Positions 53,152 through 62,486 of a stretch of DNA of 64,000 nucleotides are shown here, one piece after another. This stretch comes from Rivularia sp963920925 (lineage in GTDB: Bacteria; Cyanobacteriota; Cyanobacteriia; Cyanobacteriales; Nostocaceae): NCBI RefSeq assembly GCF_963920925.1, contig NZ_CAWUDI010000038.1, positions 17,358 through 81,357 of the forward strand, in the 5' to 3' direction. Numbering within the stretch: the first letter of the stretch is position 1; every line of letters starts with the position of its first letter. A program made the position numbers and the translations under genes. The notes below the pieces were generated by a model. The model was given only the letters and a program-made list of their open reading frames with translations. It was not told the origin of the DNA and searched no databases.

Positions 53152-55047
53152 TTACACTAATGTAGAAGCACTCCTAACCTTCTCTTGTACATCTACTCGC
53201 TTTCTCTCCACATAATAAGAACCCAAAATCAAAACATCCATATCAGTTCTAAGAAAACATTTAATAGCTTCTTCCGGTGTACATACAATAGGTTCGTTCT
53301 CGTTAAAAGAACTATTTAATAATATGGGAATCCCGGTACGTTGAGCAAAAGCACCAATCAAATCCCAATAAAGCGGTAATCGTTCACGACTGACAGTTTG
53401 CAATCTACCAGTACCATCAATATGAGTAACTGCGGGAATTAACTCGCGTTTTTCAAAACGAATGGTAAGAACCCTTTCCATAAAAGGTGTAGGTTCCGAT
53501 GTTTCAAAGTATTCCCCGACAAACTCCTCTAAAATACTCGGTGCAAAGGGACGAAATGGTTCGCGCATCTTGATTTTACTGTTAATAATATCGCGCATAT
53601 CAGCACGGCGAGGATCTGCTAAAATCGAGCGATTTCCCAAAGCTCTCGCACCAAATTCCATTCTTCCCTGGAACCATCCGATAACTTTACCTTCGCACAG
53701 CGCATCAACTACTTGCTCAATTAGTTCTTTTGATTCTAATTTTTTTAAAAATAAATTATCTTGCTCGCTCATTTCTAGAAAACCTAACCCCCCAGCCCCC
53801 TTCCCTACGAGGGAAGGGGGAGTAGGAGTAGGATTTATCATAGCCTCTCTCCTCATAGGAGAGAGGTTTGGAGAGAGGTAGAGGTCTTTGTGCAAAGCCT
53901 GCAAACATTCCTCATCAGAAAACTCACATCCCCAAGCAGCGCTATCTAAAACAAATCGTCGGGGTTGTTTGAGAATTTGCTGTTCGACATAAAAAGCGGC
54001 ACCAATAGCGGTACCAGCATCAGCACCACCAGGGGGAACATAAATATTTTTAAAGGGTGTATTTTGGCTGATTTTGCCATTAACCACTGAATTCATCGCG
54101 ACTCCCCCAGCAAGACAAAGGTTTTCACTGGGGAAACGCTTGTATAAACGATTAAGAAGATGAAAAATAATTTCTTCGGTAACAGCTTGTAAGGAAGCAG
54201 CAATATTTTTATGTTTGGAGGTAATTTCTGTACCTGGTTTTCGCATTTCACCCAGAAACTTTTCTAATTCCTGACTATGAAAAGGTTCTACAATGGGCGC
54301 TCCTTTGTCCCATTTCATGGAAATACCTTGCTTATGATGGGTAAAATAATCAAGGTTTAATTCTAGTCCATCAGAAGAAGGATAAACTAGCTTGCGGAAT
54401 GCTTCCAGATATTCCGGTTCACCATAAGCAGCTAAACCCATGACTTTGTATTCATCACCATAATTGGGAAAACCCAAGTACAAAGTTATAGCATTGTAGA
54501 GATAACCCAGGGAATGGGGAAATATTGTACGGGAGAAATATTCTAATTGATTGTTTCTTCCTGCTGCTAAAAGAGTACTAGTAAAATCTCCCATTCCATC
54601 TACACAGAGAATTGCAGCTTCTGGAAATGGTGAAACAAAGAAACTATGAGCCGCATGGGTGGAATGATGCTCTAAATTATGAATTGTTGCTTTAATTGCA
54701 TCAACATCACAACCACAAGCTTCGGCTAACTCTTGTTGAATACTGGCTGATTTTCTTTGCTTGCGAAAACGATCAAACAACGATGATAAAGAAGGACGTT
54801 TTTGCAGAGTAAACAGCAATTTATGTTTTAAATTCGCTTTGGGATTGAAGGAAACCGCTACACGATCAATTTGCGGGGCAGTAATTCCCCCTGCTTCCAG
54901 ACAGTAGCGAATTGATTGAGATGGAAATCCAGCCCAATGTTTAACTCTAGTAAATCTTTCTTCTTCAACAGCAGCGATTAACTGACCATTTTGCACTAAA
55001 CAAGCCGAAGCATCGCCATGAAAAGCGTTTATTCCTAATATATTCAT
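53152..55047 (-). CDS. NodU/CmcH-type carbamoyltransferase with in-frame repeat insertion
   Basis: A 631-residue protein. The N-terminal ASKHA-like part begins MNILGINAFHGDASACLVQN, with SVEEERFTRVKH-like (AVEEERFTRVKHWAGFPS) near residue 27 and HSTHAAHSFFVSPF near 127. The C-terminal YrdC-like part has GWFQGRMEFGARALGNRSIL near residue 455. It transfers a carbamoyl group to a hydroxyl, here probably a sugar of the local polysaccharide. Residues about 388-422 (PMRREAMINPTPTPPSLVGK and on) have no counterpart in the family; they are coded by the composite two-hairpin repeat also found at 47857-47944. The frame stays open, so the protein may be functional with a disordered loop. Confidence 0.85.
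   Translation of the reverse strand: MNILGINAFHGDASACLVQNGQLIAAVEEERFTRVKHWAGFPSQSIRYCLEAGGITAPQIDRVAVSFNPKANLKHKLLFTLQKRPSLSSLFDRFRKQRKSASIQQELAEACGCDVDAIKATIHNLEHHSTHAAHSFFVSPFPEAAILCVDGMGDFTSTLLAAGRNNQLEYFSRTIFPHSLGYLYNAITLYLGFPNYGDEYKVMGLAAYGEPEYLEAFRKLVYPSSDGLELNLDYFTHHKQGISMKWDKGAPIVEPFHSQELEKFLGEMRKPGTEITSKHKNIAASLQAVTEEIIFHLLNRLYKRFPSENLCLAGGVAMNSVVNGKISQNTPFKNIYVPPGGADAGTAIGAAFYVEQQILKQPRRFVLDSAAWGCEFSDEECLQALHKDLYLSPNLSPMRREAMINPTPTPPSLVGKGAGGLGFLEMSEQDNLFLKKLESKELIEQVVDALCEGKVIGWFQGRMEFGARALGNRSILADPRRADMRDIINSKIKMREPFRPFAPSILEEFVGEYFETSEPTPFMERVLTIRFEKRELIPAVTHIDGTGRLQTVSRERLPLYWDLIGAFAQRTGIPILLNSSFNENEPIVCTPEEAIKCFLRTDMDVLILGSYYVERKRVDVQEKVRSASTLV
53783..53886. repeat. Composite two-hairpin element, coding copy
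   Basis: AACCCCCCAGCCCCCTTCCC and GGGAAGGGGGAGTAGGAG, then GCCTCTCTCCTCATAGGAGAGAGG, ending GGAGAGAGGTAGAGGTC. It is the inverse orientation of 47857-47944 with a few extra bases that keep the codon phase. Confidence 0.87.
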
Positions 55048-55217
55048 GAAAGATTTTGTTCTTTATAGTGAGAAAATAATTGTTTGTAGTAAGGACTTTA
55101 GTCCTAGAAGAAGAGCTATAAATCGCTTACTACGTGCCTTCGGAGCGTGTCCGTTAGCGCTTAGGGTCGCTACCGTAGGTATTGCGTATCCGTCAGGACA
55201 TTAGGACATACCTTTTT

Positions 55218-57467
55218 TTATTTATCTTGAATTTTCGCACTTTCTTCTTTACTACTAACGGTCGCAATCAATTCATAACGCTCGCTATCATTTTTACCTT
55301 TGTTATAGTAATGGTCGTAATAACCCGAATAACTCGACTTATAACCTTTGACACCGTTAGCAACAATCCCTAATAAATTAATATGCGAGAGATACAAATC
55401 TTTTAAAACTTGTCTGACTGCTGGCTTTTGTGTTTTATCCAAACCAACTACCATCATTAAGCCATCCGCTTGACTCGCTAAATATTTGGCATCAGCAAAA
55501 CCATGTAATGGCGGAGTGTCAATGATGACTAAATCGTATTTAGTTTGAAAATCTAATAATAAATCTTTCATCTTACCAGAAGCAAGCAACCGCGCCGGAT
55601 TCGGAGGAGTTTGTCCCGCTGTAAGTACGGATAAATTTTCTTCTTCAGGTAAACGTTGAATTAAGTCGTGGGCTTCTGCGGCACCGGAAATAGCGTTAGA
55701 TAAACCCCATGTATTCGTTAAACTCTCGACATAGCGGTGAACTGTCGGATTACGCATATCTGCATCTACGAGCAAAACTCGCTTACCCATCGCTGCTGCT
55801 ACTTTAGCTAAATATAGAGAAATAGTAGATTTACCTTCTCCCGGTAAAGCCGAACTGATAACCAGGGACTTTAGTATTTTATCAGGTTCGAGAAAATCTA
55901 AATTCGTTTGTAATGATATATAAGCTTCCCAATAAGCAGAATTAGCCAAAGTTCCATTACGGGATAGCTGAGTGATGGCTGTTTTTAACTGCTTGTGATA
56001 GGGAATTGTCCCCAAAAAGGTTTGTCCAACATCGTTTTGTAATTCTTCAGGGGAATGATATTTATTATCCAGCTTACCAACAATAATTGCGGCTCCCACT
56101 CCAGCTAACACACCAGCAATTCCACCTAAAGCTAAATTTCGGGGAAGATTGGGTGATATTGGTCGTTTCGGTGCTTCAATTTGAGAGATTACTTGCCAAG
56201 GAGAAACTTTTCTTGCTGTTTCAATCTGGAGATTTTCTTTTGCACTAAGAAATCGACCTAAACTTTGGTTGGCAATTTCTAATTTTCGATTTAAATCTGT
56301 ATACTGACGAATAATTACTGCAAACTGTTGTAAATCTTTGCGAGACTGGTTTTCTATAGCATTCAAATATTTTATTCTGGTTTGCAATCCCTGTAATTGA
56401 GTTGCTGTTTCAATTAATTTTTGGGCAAGCTGCAAGCGGGTTGATTGTTGAGCAGAAATTGCTGGAAGTTGATTGAGTTCTTTAATGTTGAGTTCTTTAA
56501 GAGTTTCAATACCTAAAACCGCTACAACTTCTTGTCTAATTAAAGATAACATCCGCTGTCTTTTTTCCAATAAATCGGCAATTGCAGGATGTCCATTTGT
56601 ATATCTGGTTGTGTCGGTTGCAAGTTGAGTATCAATTTGTTGTAATTGTTCTTGCAAAGCTAAATAGCGCGGAGCTTCGCTTAATGTCGAAATTACCCGC
56701 GCTTGCTTGATATCGACTCCTAACTCCCTCTGTAAACTTTGATAACTAGATTGAGTTTCCCCAAGCAAAGTTAAAGCTTCTTGTTTTTGCTGTAAAGCAT
56801 TCGCCAAACGTTCGCTTAAAACTTGACTTTGCTGTTCGGTATCTACGAGATTATACTTACGTCGAAAAATCTGTAGTTCTCCTTGGAGTCTGTCTACACG
56901 CTTTCTCAAGTCGGGTAATTGAGTATCAACCAGTTTTTCAGCTTGGACGGTACTACTTTTTAATTTATTTAAGGAATAATCTGTATAAGCCTGTTTGAGC
57001 TTGTTTAAAATAAATTTGATTTTTTCTGGATTAGTATCTTGATAGCTAACTTCGATAATTGCCGTACCTTCCAAATGCTTTAGCTTCAGTTTTTTAACCA
57101 GCTTGTCATAATCCAAGTCAGAATAACGACTTTGAATTTCTGGTAATAGAGGAGAGATAACCTTATAACTCGTCAACACCTCCATTTCCGTCTTAAAATC
57201 TCGAAACTGCGGTGGTACAAATGATGCTCGTGTCTGTTCCGAGAGCGGGTTAACACTAGTTTCCGCTGATGGATCGAGAAACAATTGAAACTGTTCTCTG
57301 TATATCGGTGTTTGCAGCCATCCTCGATACATCACCCCAGCAGTTATAAACACAGCAATGGGGATTATCAAAAATAAGCGACGACGCAGCACCGCAGCTA
57401 GCTGACCAAGTTCCCAAGGGTCAACTTTTTGTTGTTGTGAAGGAATTTTTTCTAAGTATTCAGTCAT
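55218..57467 (-). CDS. Wzc-like polysaccharide co-polymerase / BY-kinase
   Basis: A 749-residue protein. An N-terminal Wzz domain has a first membrane segment near residue 30 (LFLIIPIAVFITAGVMY) and a second near 440 (LALGGIAGVLAGVGAAIIVG), separated by a long periplasmic coiled coil. The cytoplasmic BY-kinase domain has Walker A ALPGEGKSTISLYL near 540, A' VLLVDADMRN and Walker B LVIIDTPPLHG, and ends in a Tyr-rich tail (YSGYYDHYYNKGKNDSERYE). This regulates chain length and export of capsule or exopolysaccharide by cycling Tyr phosphorylation. It follows the carbamoyltransferase by about 170 bases on the same strand. Confidence 0.9.
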   Translation of the reverse strand: MTEYLEKIPSQQQKVDPWELGQLAAVLRRRLFLIIPIAVFITAGVMYRGWLQTPIYREQFQLFLDPSAETSVNPLSEQTRASFVPPQFRDFKTEMEVLTSYKVISPLLPEIQSRYSDLDYDKLVKKLKLKHLEGTAIIEVSYQDTNPEKIKFILNKLKQAYTDYSLNKLKSSTVQAEKLVDTQLPDLRKRVDRLQGELQIFRRKYNLVDTEQQSQVLSERLANALQQKQEALTLLGETQSSYQSLQRELGVDIKQARVISTLSEAPRYLALQEQLQQIDTQLATDTTRYTNGHPAIADLLEKRQRMLSLIRQEVVAVLGIETLKELNIKELNQLPAISAQQSTRLQLAQKLIETATQLQGLQTRIKYLNAIENQSRKDLQQFAVIIRQYTDLNRKLEIANQSLGRFLSAKENLQIETARKVSPWQVISQIEAPKRPISPNLPRNLALGGIAGVLAGVGAAIIVGKLDNKYHSPEELQNDVGQTFLGTIPYHKQLKTAITQLSRNGTLANSAYWEAYISLQTNLDFLEPDKILKSLVISSALPGEGKSTISLYLAKVAAAMGKRVLLVDADMRNPTVHRYVESLTNTWGLSNAISGAAEAHDLIQRLPEEENLSVLTAGQTPPNPARLLASGKMKDLLLDFQTKYDLVIIDTPPLHGFADAKYLASQADGLMMVVGLDKTQKPAVRQVLKDLYLSHINLLGIVANGVKGYKSSYSGYYDHYYNKGKNDSERYELIATVSSKEESAKIQDK

Positions 57468-57733
57468 GCGATCGCACTTTTAAAATTACATTTGATTAAA
57501 ATTACGCTCATTGAGCATATTGGTTTATTAGTGATAGATGACTGTTCCTAGATTAGCCGTTTGAACTATGCTCGACTCTAATCCAAAATTATAAATAGTC
57601 GGTATTAGTCTAAATAAACCAATTGCTTCGGGGCTTCAGTGTTTGCACTTAAATAATAATTAACTTATTGAAAATTTGTCGTAAGAATACATAGGAAGGA
57701 ATAGAAAACATTTATCAATTTTAACGCTTATAT

Positions 57734-57768
57734 AAAGCCCCCCTTGTAAAGGGGGGTTGGGGGGATCT
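57734..57768. repeat. GC-rich palindromic element at a stop codon
   Basis: AAAGCCCCCCTTGTAAAGGG...GGTTGGGGGGATCTCA. It is the same type as the interior of 19675-19766 and 24713-24803. Its last bases form the stop codon of the downstream phosphatase gene. Confidence 0.75.
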
Positions 57769-58529
57769 CAACCAATCCTTTGTACAACATCTTCCAAAGT
57801 TAAAACGCGAGTTTTTCTGCTAAATACGTTAGCTTGATAAACCTTTCTATTTGTCATATCCAAACCAGTTAACCAACCGCTTCTGCTATCGTAAGCACCC
57901 GTATCAATATCCAGCCAACCGTTCCCCTGCACCAATTTTCCGGGAACAACACCCCCGAATTTAAAAGTTGGTGTATGACCTGCAATAATCAATTTATCGG
58001 GAAAATATGGCTTGCTGCTGCTGTAAAAAGGTTGACGAATCCAACAAAATTCTTTTTGGGTTTGCTTATCCAGTGAAAGTTGGGGATTAACTCCCGCATG
58101 AACCGCCCAAATGTCTCCCAAATCTAGATATACTGGTAAATTGGAAAACCATTCCAGGTGAACGGGTAGCAAAGAAATGTCCAATTGCAGGTAGCTATTA
58201 ATGGTTTCTTTATAAGTAGAAGCAGCTTTTTCAATAACTTGTTTGGTAATTTTCTTGCTTTGAAAGTAGTCTAAAAACATTTGTTCGTGATTGCCTAATA
58301 CGCAATAATACGGACTTTGACGGACAAATTCTACTACTTGAGCGCTTTTGGCACCCCTATTAATCAAATCTCCTAAAAAGTAAACTTGGTCGTTGTTTAA
58401 TGGTGATATCGTATTCAACAAAAGCATTAAACCGTCGTAGTTACCGTGAACATCACCGATAAAAATTCGCCGTACACCTGTAGCCATTTTAAAAGAAATT
58501 GTTTTACTTAAAGAAAAATATTTTAGCAA
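57768..58529 (-). CDS. PP1/PP2A-like metallophosphatase
   Basis: A 253-residue protein in the PPP serine/threonine phosphatase family. Metal-binding motifs in order: GDVHGNYDGLML near residue 25, GDLINRG near 53, and GNHEQMF near 78, then VHAG and AGHTPTF near 160 and 182. The start is probably the internal ATG at 58487 (MATGVRRIFIGDVHG), which gives 239 residues. The substrate may be a phosphoprotein or diadenosine polyphosphate. It lies between the BY-kinase and polysaccharide genes, so opposing the kinase is conceivable, but classical partners of BY-kinases are Tyr phosphatases, so this is uncertain. Confidence 0.82.
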   Translation of the reverse strand: MLKYFSLSKTISFKMATGVRRIFIGDVHGNYDGLMLLLNTISPLNNDQVYFLGDLINRGAKSAQVVEFVRQSPYYCVLGNHEQMFLDYFQSKKITKQVIEKAASTYKETINSYLQLDISLLPVHLEWFSNLPVYLDLGDIWAVHAGVNPQLSLDKQTQKEFCWIRQPFYSSSKPYFPDKLIIAGHTPTFKFGGVVPGKLVQGNGWLDIDTGAYDSRSGWLTGLDMTNRKVYQANVFSRKTRVLTLEDVVQRIG

Positions 58530-58668
58530 AAATACCTTGATTATAATTACCAGTTTCTCAAAAAAAGTGTTACAAAAGAAAAAAATATCTATGTAATATA
58601 AACTACACTAATCCAGATATTTATGTTAACTTAGACAAGTTTTAGCTTCAATTAATTTTTGTGCAAAA

Positions 58669-59508
58669 GTGAAGGTATCTATAATTACGGTTGTTCGTAA
58701 CAATGAGGCGAGTATTGCCCATGCGATTAATTCGGTATTGAGTCAAGATTATCCAGATATTGAATATATTGTGATTGATGGTGGTTCCCAAGATGCTACA
58801 GTCGATATTATTAAATCCTACGGTAAGAAAATAAACAGATTTATCTCCGAGTCTGATGAAGGTATGTATGACGGGATGAATAAAGGGTTAAAATTAGCCA
58901 CAGGAAACATTGTCGGGTTGCTCAACTCAGATGATTTCTACCAACATAAGCAGGTAATTTCCGAAGTTGTGGAACAGTTCATCCGCACAAAGGTTGATTT
59001 GATTTTTGGCGATATAGTATTCGTTAACCCTCAAAACCTCCACCAGGTAATTAGGTACTATAGTTCGGCAAAGTTTAATCCCGAATTACTAAGTTGGGGT
59101 TGGATACCGGCTCATACAAGCTGCTTTCTCAAACGAGAGGTATATGAAAAATATGGTTATTTTAAAACAGATTATCAACTCGCTGCCGATTATGAGCTAC
59201 TTTTGAGATTTATCAAAATTCATCAAATATCTTACAGTTATCTTCCCAAAGTTTTAGTCAGAATGCGACCGGGAGGAGCAAGTAATAAGAACCTACTCTG
59301 TAGATGGATATCTAATCGAGAGGTTATCAAAGCTTGTGGGGAACATGGTATTAAAACCAATTTTTTTAAACTTTTAGCTAGATATCCCGCAAAAATCTGT
59401 GAAAATATCTATAGGAACAACACAGCGTTATCTCCTCAACCACTAGCTAATTCAATTCCCAAATTTTATAATTCTTCTTATGCTGAATCAATTAAAAGAA
59501 ACATCTAA
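58669..59508 (+). CDS. Glycosyltransferase family 2 (WcaA-like)
   Basis: A 279-residue protein from a GTG start (58669). GT2 blocks: KVSIITVVRNNEASIAHAIN at the start, IVIDGGSQDATVDI near 36 and NIVGLLNSDDFYQ near 85 with the acidic triplet. The region IPAHTSCFLKREVYEKYGYF is near 147. This is typical of bacterial WcaA-like exopolysaccharide glycosyltransferases. No membrane segment. It starts the second plus-strand polysaccharide operon, with the phosphatase divergent. Confidence 0.86.
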   Translation: MKVSIITVVRNNEASIAHAINSVLSQDYPDIEYIVIDGGSQDATVDIIKSYGKKINRFISESDEGMYDGMNKGLKLATGNIVGLLNSDDFYQHKQVISEVVEQFIRTKVDLIFGDIVFVNPQNLHQVIRYYSSAKFNPELLSWGWIPAHTSCFLKREVYEKYGYFKTDYQLAADYELLLRFIKIHQISYSYLPKVLVRMRPGGASNKNLLCRWISNREVIKACGEHGIKTNFFKLLARYPAKICENIYRNNTALSPQPLANSIPKFYNSSYAESIKRNI

Positions 59509-59595
59509 AACTAAGCACTAGCTACTTATATAGCTGACTTAATTCGTAACTGTATGTAGATATCCGTTGAAATAGTAGGGAAATGAGTAAATTCA

Positions 59596-61104
59596 ATGAA
59601 TCAAAAAATATTGGGTAGAAAAATTATTTTTTTTGAATTAAACGAAGTACCCTTTCGGATAATCGATTACTATACTCAAAAATATCCCAATTCAGCTTTA
59701 GCTCAAAAATTACCCCAATGCTATCAATACGAAACTCATGCAGTAGATTCAATACTGTCTCCTTGGATAACCTGGGCTACATTGCATCGAGGTGTTGATG
59801 CAACTCATCACGGCATTTACCATTTCAATCAGAATCTAACTAAAATTAATCAAAAGTTTCCCCCTCTAGAGCAAATACTATCGAGCAATGGTATTAAAAC
59901 TGGGGTTTTTGGTTCTCTGCACAGCTACCCTTTACCTGATAATTTAGATAACTATAGCTTTTACGTACCAGATAGCTTTGCAACTAACAGCCAATGCTTT
60001 CCAGAAAATCTTTCTATCTTCCAAGAATTCAACTTGTTAATGGCAAGAAATTCATCTCGTAATATCTCTACAAAAGTTCCTGTAGAAGCCACCTTAAACT
60101 TATTGGCTCATCTTCCCCAACTTGGTTTAAGAATACCAACATTAATCGACACAGCAAAACAATTACTAACAGAACAGTTAAAACCCTACAGAAAAAATCG
60201 CAGACGCACTTATCAAGCTGTTCTTGCTTTTGACTTATTCCTCAAACAACTCAAAAGCACTCAGCCAGATTTCGCTACCTTTTTCACCAACCATGTAGCT
60301 TCATCCATGCATCGTTATTGGGCTGCATTATTTCCACAAGATTACCAAAATTTTGGCTATAACGATGAGTGGGTTTCTAGATATGATGGCGAGATTGATT
60401 TTGCAATGAGTAAATTTGAAAAGTTTTTTACTCAACTAGTGCGTTTCGTCGATAATCATCCCGAATATACATTATGGATAGCATCGAGTATGGGACAGAG
60501 TGCAACCACCGCATGGATGGTAAAAACCCAATTAAATTTAACCCATTCGGAAAAATTCATGTCTGCTTTGGGTATTCCCGATGATGCTTGGTATCAAACT
60601 CCTGCTATGTTCCCTGAATTCGGGATTGTTGTCAAAGAGCAATGGGTTGAAGAATTTGGCAATAGCCTAAGTCAGTTATCTATAGAAAGGAGATTGATAG
60701 AATTTGCTCAAAAAGAAGACGGCTTATTTGCTTTAATTTTTGGTCAGGTTAATTTACCTCAGAAAAAAGTTACAACTGCACTATTAAAAGGACGTTTAAT
60801 ATCTTTAGAAAAACTTGGTTTAGAAAATATTTCAATTGAAGATGAAACTAATACAAATGCTTATCATGTAAATTCCGGTTCTCTATTAATTTACGACCCT
60901 CAAGACACTAGCATCAATAAAAATAGAAAGCAGCTTTCTTGTTTAGAAATAGCTCCGATGCTTTTACAAAATTTCTCTGTTAAGATTCCTGAATATATGA
61001 GTTTACTAGGCAATATAAATAATAATTCAAATCGGGTTTATAAAGATATGCTCACCACCGATTTAATTCATAATCAATATATTAATCTAAAATCCAAAAT
61101 CTAA
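59596..61104 (+). CDS. Alkaline-phosphatase-superfamily protein (phosphodiesterase-like)
   Basis: A 502-residue protein that resembles type I phosphodiesterases/nucleotide pyrophosphatases. The N-terminus GRKIIFFELNEVPFRIID carries the metal-binding-type acid; DSILSPWITWATLHRGVDAT near 50 probably holds the nucleophile Thr/Ser and His; NGIKTGVFGSLHSY follows. A second acid/His cluster is NHVASSMHRYWAALF near 230 and SSMGQSATT near 300. No signal peptide is seen, so cytosolic or alternately exported. In polysaccharide clusters such proteins can add or remove phospho- or sulfo-groups. Family placement is by fold-level resemblance. Confidence 0.6.
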   Translation: MNQKILGRKIIFFELNEVPFRIIDYYTQKYPNSALAQKLPQCYQYETHAVDSILSPWITWATLHRGVDATHHGIYHFNQNLTKINQKFPPLEQILSSNGIKTGVFGSLHSYPLPDNLDNYSFYVPDSFATNSQCFPENLSIFQEFNLLMARNSSRNISTKVPVEATLNLLAHLPQLGLRIPTLIDTAKQLLTEQLKPYRKNRRRTYQAVLAFDLFLKQLKSTQPDFATFFTNHVASSMHRYWAALFPQDYQNFGYNDEWVSRYDGEIDFAMSKFEKFFTQLVRFVDNHPEYTLWIASSMGQSATTAWMVKTQLNLTHSEKFMSALGIPDDAWYQTPAMFPEFGIVVKEQWVEEFGNSLSQLSIERRLIEFAQKEDGLFALIFGQVNLPQKKVTTALLKGRLISLEKLGLENISIEDETNTNAYHVNSGSLLIYDPQDTSINKNRKQLSCLEIAPMLLQNFSVKIPEYMSLLGNINNNSNRVYKDMLTTDLIHNQYINLKSKI

Positions 61105-61117
61105 AATCCAAAATTCA

Positions 61118-62440
61118 GTGACTCAAACCTATCAACCACAAATTAATAATCCAACACAAACCAAAAAATGGTTACATTGGCTGCCTACATTTGGATGGCT
61201 TCCTTTCGCTTTAGCAATCAATAGCTTTATTATTCCTCCTGGAACAGCACTTGCTTATTGGGGAAGATGGATAGGATTAATCGTTTTATTAGTTTATGGT
61301 TTAAACAAAGTATTTATTTCTGGAAAATGGGAACGCAATAATTTTGACCGCTTCGCTTTTTTAGTATTTACAGTCATTATAATTAGTACAGCTTATGCCG
61401 ATATAAATGGGGTACTGTATGCAGCAGACTTTTATCAAACAGGTATTTTTAAAGCAGTTTCTTTTCTATTAGCTTATTTATCTTTAACTTGGGGAGTGCA
61501 AAGCGTACTTAATTCCTTTGACGATGCTACAGCAATTATTAAAAATTTAGTTTACAGTGCTACTGTTATTTACACTGTTGGATTAATTGGAAATGCACTT
61601 AGAGTCATTCCTATTTTAATGGGCGCTCCCAGCGGTATATTTTTCAATCCAAATGCTACAGCCGCTCTAGGAATTGTTATTTTACCTTTATCTATCTGGT
61701 TTTCATCCAGACAGAAACACTGGGGAATTTTAAGGTTTCTCCCAACACTAACTATATTTACTGCGATTATTATCAGTGGTGCAAGAACTCCCTTAGTTGC
61801 TTTGAGTATCTTATTACTTTACTACCTGATATGCTGGTCGAGATATAAAGGTACAGAAATGTTAATGATATATGGCATTGCTACAATAGCTATTAGCACT
61901 TTGTTAATATTAAGTGTAGATTTTTTGCAATCATCTTTATTTGAAAAATTATACGACAATTTAACTACTTCTACAGGTGCGGGTATTACAAGTTATCGCA
62001 CTAATTTACTTTGGCCTTTGTTTATTGAAAAGATTTTCTCTTCACCAATTTCGATATTAATTGGTAACGGTTGGGGTAGTGAAGAGGCTTTATTATTACA
62101 TAAATCTGCTCAAAGCATTTTCTTTGAAAGCTTATGGGTAGGAACCGCTCATAATGCTTACCTTGGTTTAACCTACCAAATTGGTTTAATTGGTAGTTTC
62201 TTGACATTTCTTCCTTTATGGTCGGTAGTTTTCTATCAAATTCAACAGAGTTCAGGTTATATAAACAAAGAGCATTTTGAATTCAGATTAGCATTAGGAG
62301 CCGCTCTTTTAGCTGAACTATGTCTTTGCTTTTTTGAATCAGGATTTTATAACATCGGTTCAGTTCATGCTTTACCCGGTTGGCTAGTTGCTTATATGGC
62401 AGTTAAATTGCCATATTTACAAACTGATTGCAAGTATTAA
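61118..62440 (+). CDS. O-antigen ligase / Wzy-type polymerase
   Basis: A 440-residue protein from a GTG start with about ten to eleven membrane segments. The typical long periplasmic loop follows LILSVDFLQSSLFEKLYDNL near residue 270, with IGNGWGSEEALLLHKSAQS and a conserved AHNAYLGLTYQIGLIGSFL near 345, the O-antigen ligase (Wzy_C) signature. It polymerises repeat units or transfers chains to an acceptor in the periplasm. It is 13 bases after the previous gene and followed by a GT4 that starts 47 bases later, so it is co-transcribed. Confidence 0.87.
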   Translation: MTQTYQPQINNPTQTKKWLHWLPTFGWLPFALAINSFIIPPGTALAYWGRWIGLIVLLVYGLNKVFISGKWERNNFDRFAFLVFTVIIISTAYADINGVLYAADFYQTGIFKAVSFLLAYLSLTWGVQSVLNSFDDATAIIKNLVYSATVIYTVGLIGNALRVIPILMGAPSGIFFNPNATAALGIVILPLSIWFSSRQKHWGILRFLPTLTIFTAIIISGARTPLVALSILLLYYLICWSRYKGTEMLMIYGIATIAISTLLILSVDFLQSSLFEKLYDNLTTSTGAGITSYRTNLLWPLFIEKIFSSPISILIGNGWGSEEALLLHKSAQSIFFESLWVGTAHNAYLGLTYQIGLIGSFLTFLPLWSVVFYQIQQSSGYINKEHFEFRLALGAALLAELCLCFFESGFYNIGSVHALPGWLVAYMAVKLPYLQTDCKY

Positions 62441-62486
62441 TTGCGTATATTTACTTTTAATTTCCCTATTCCCAATTTCCTATTTT

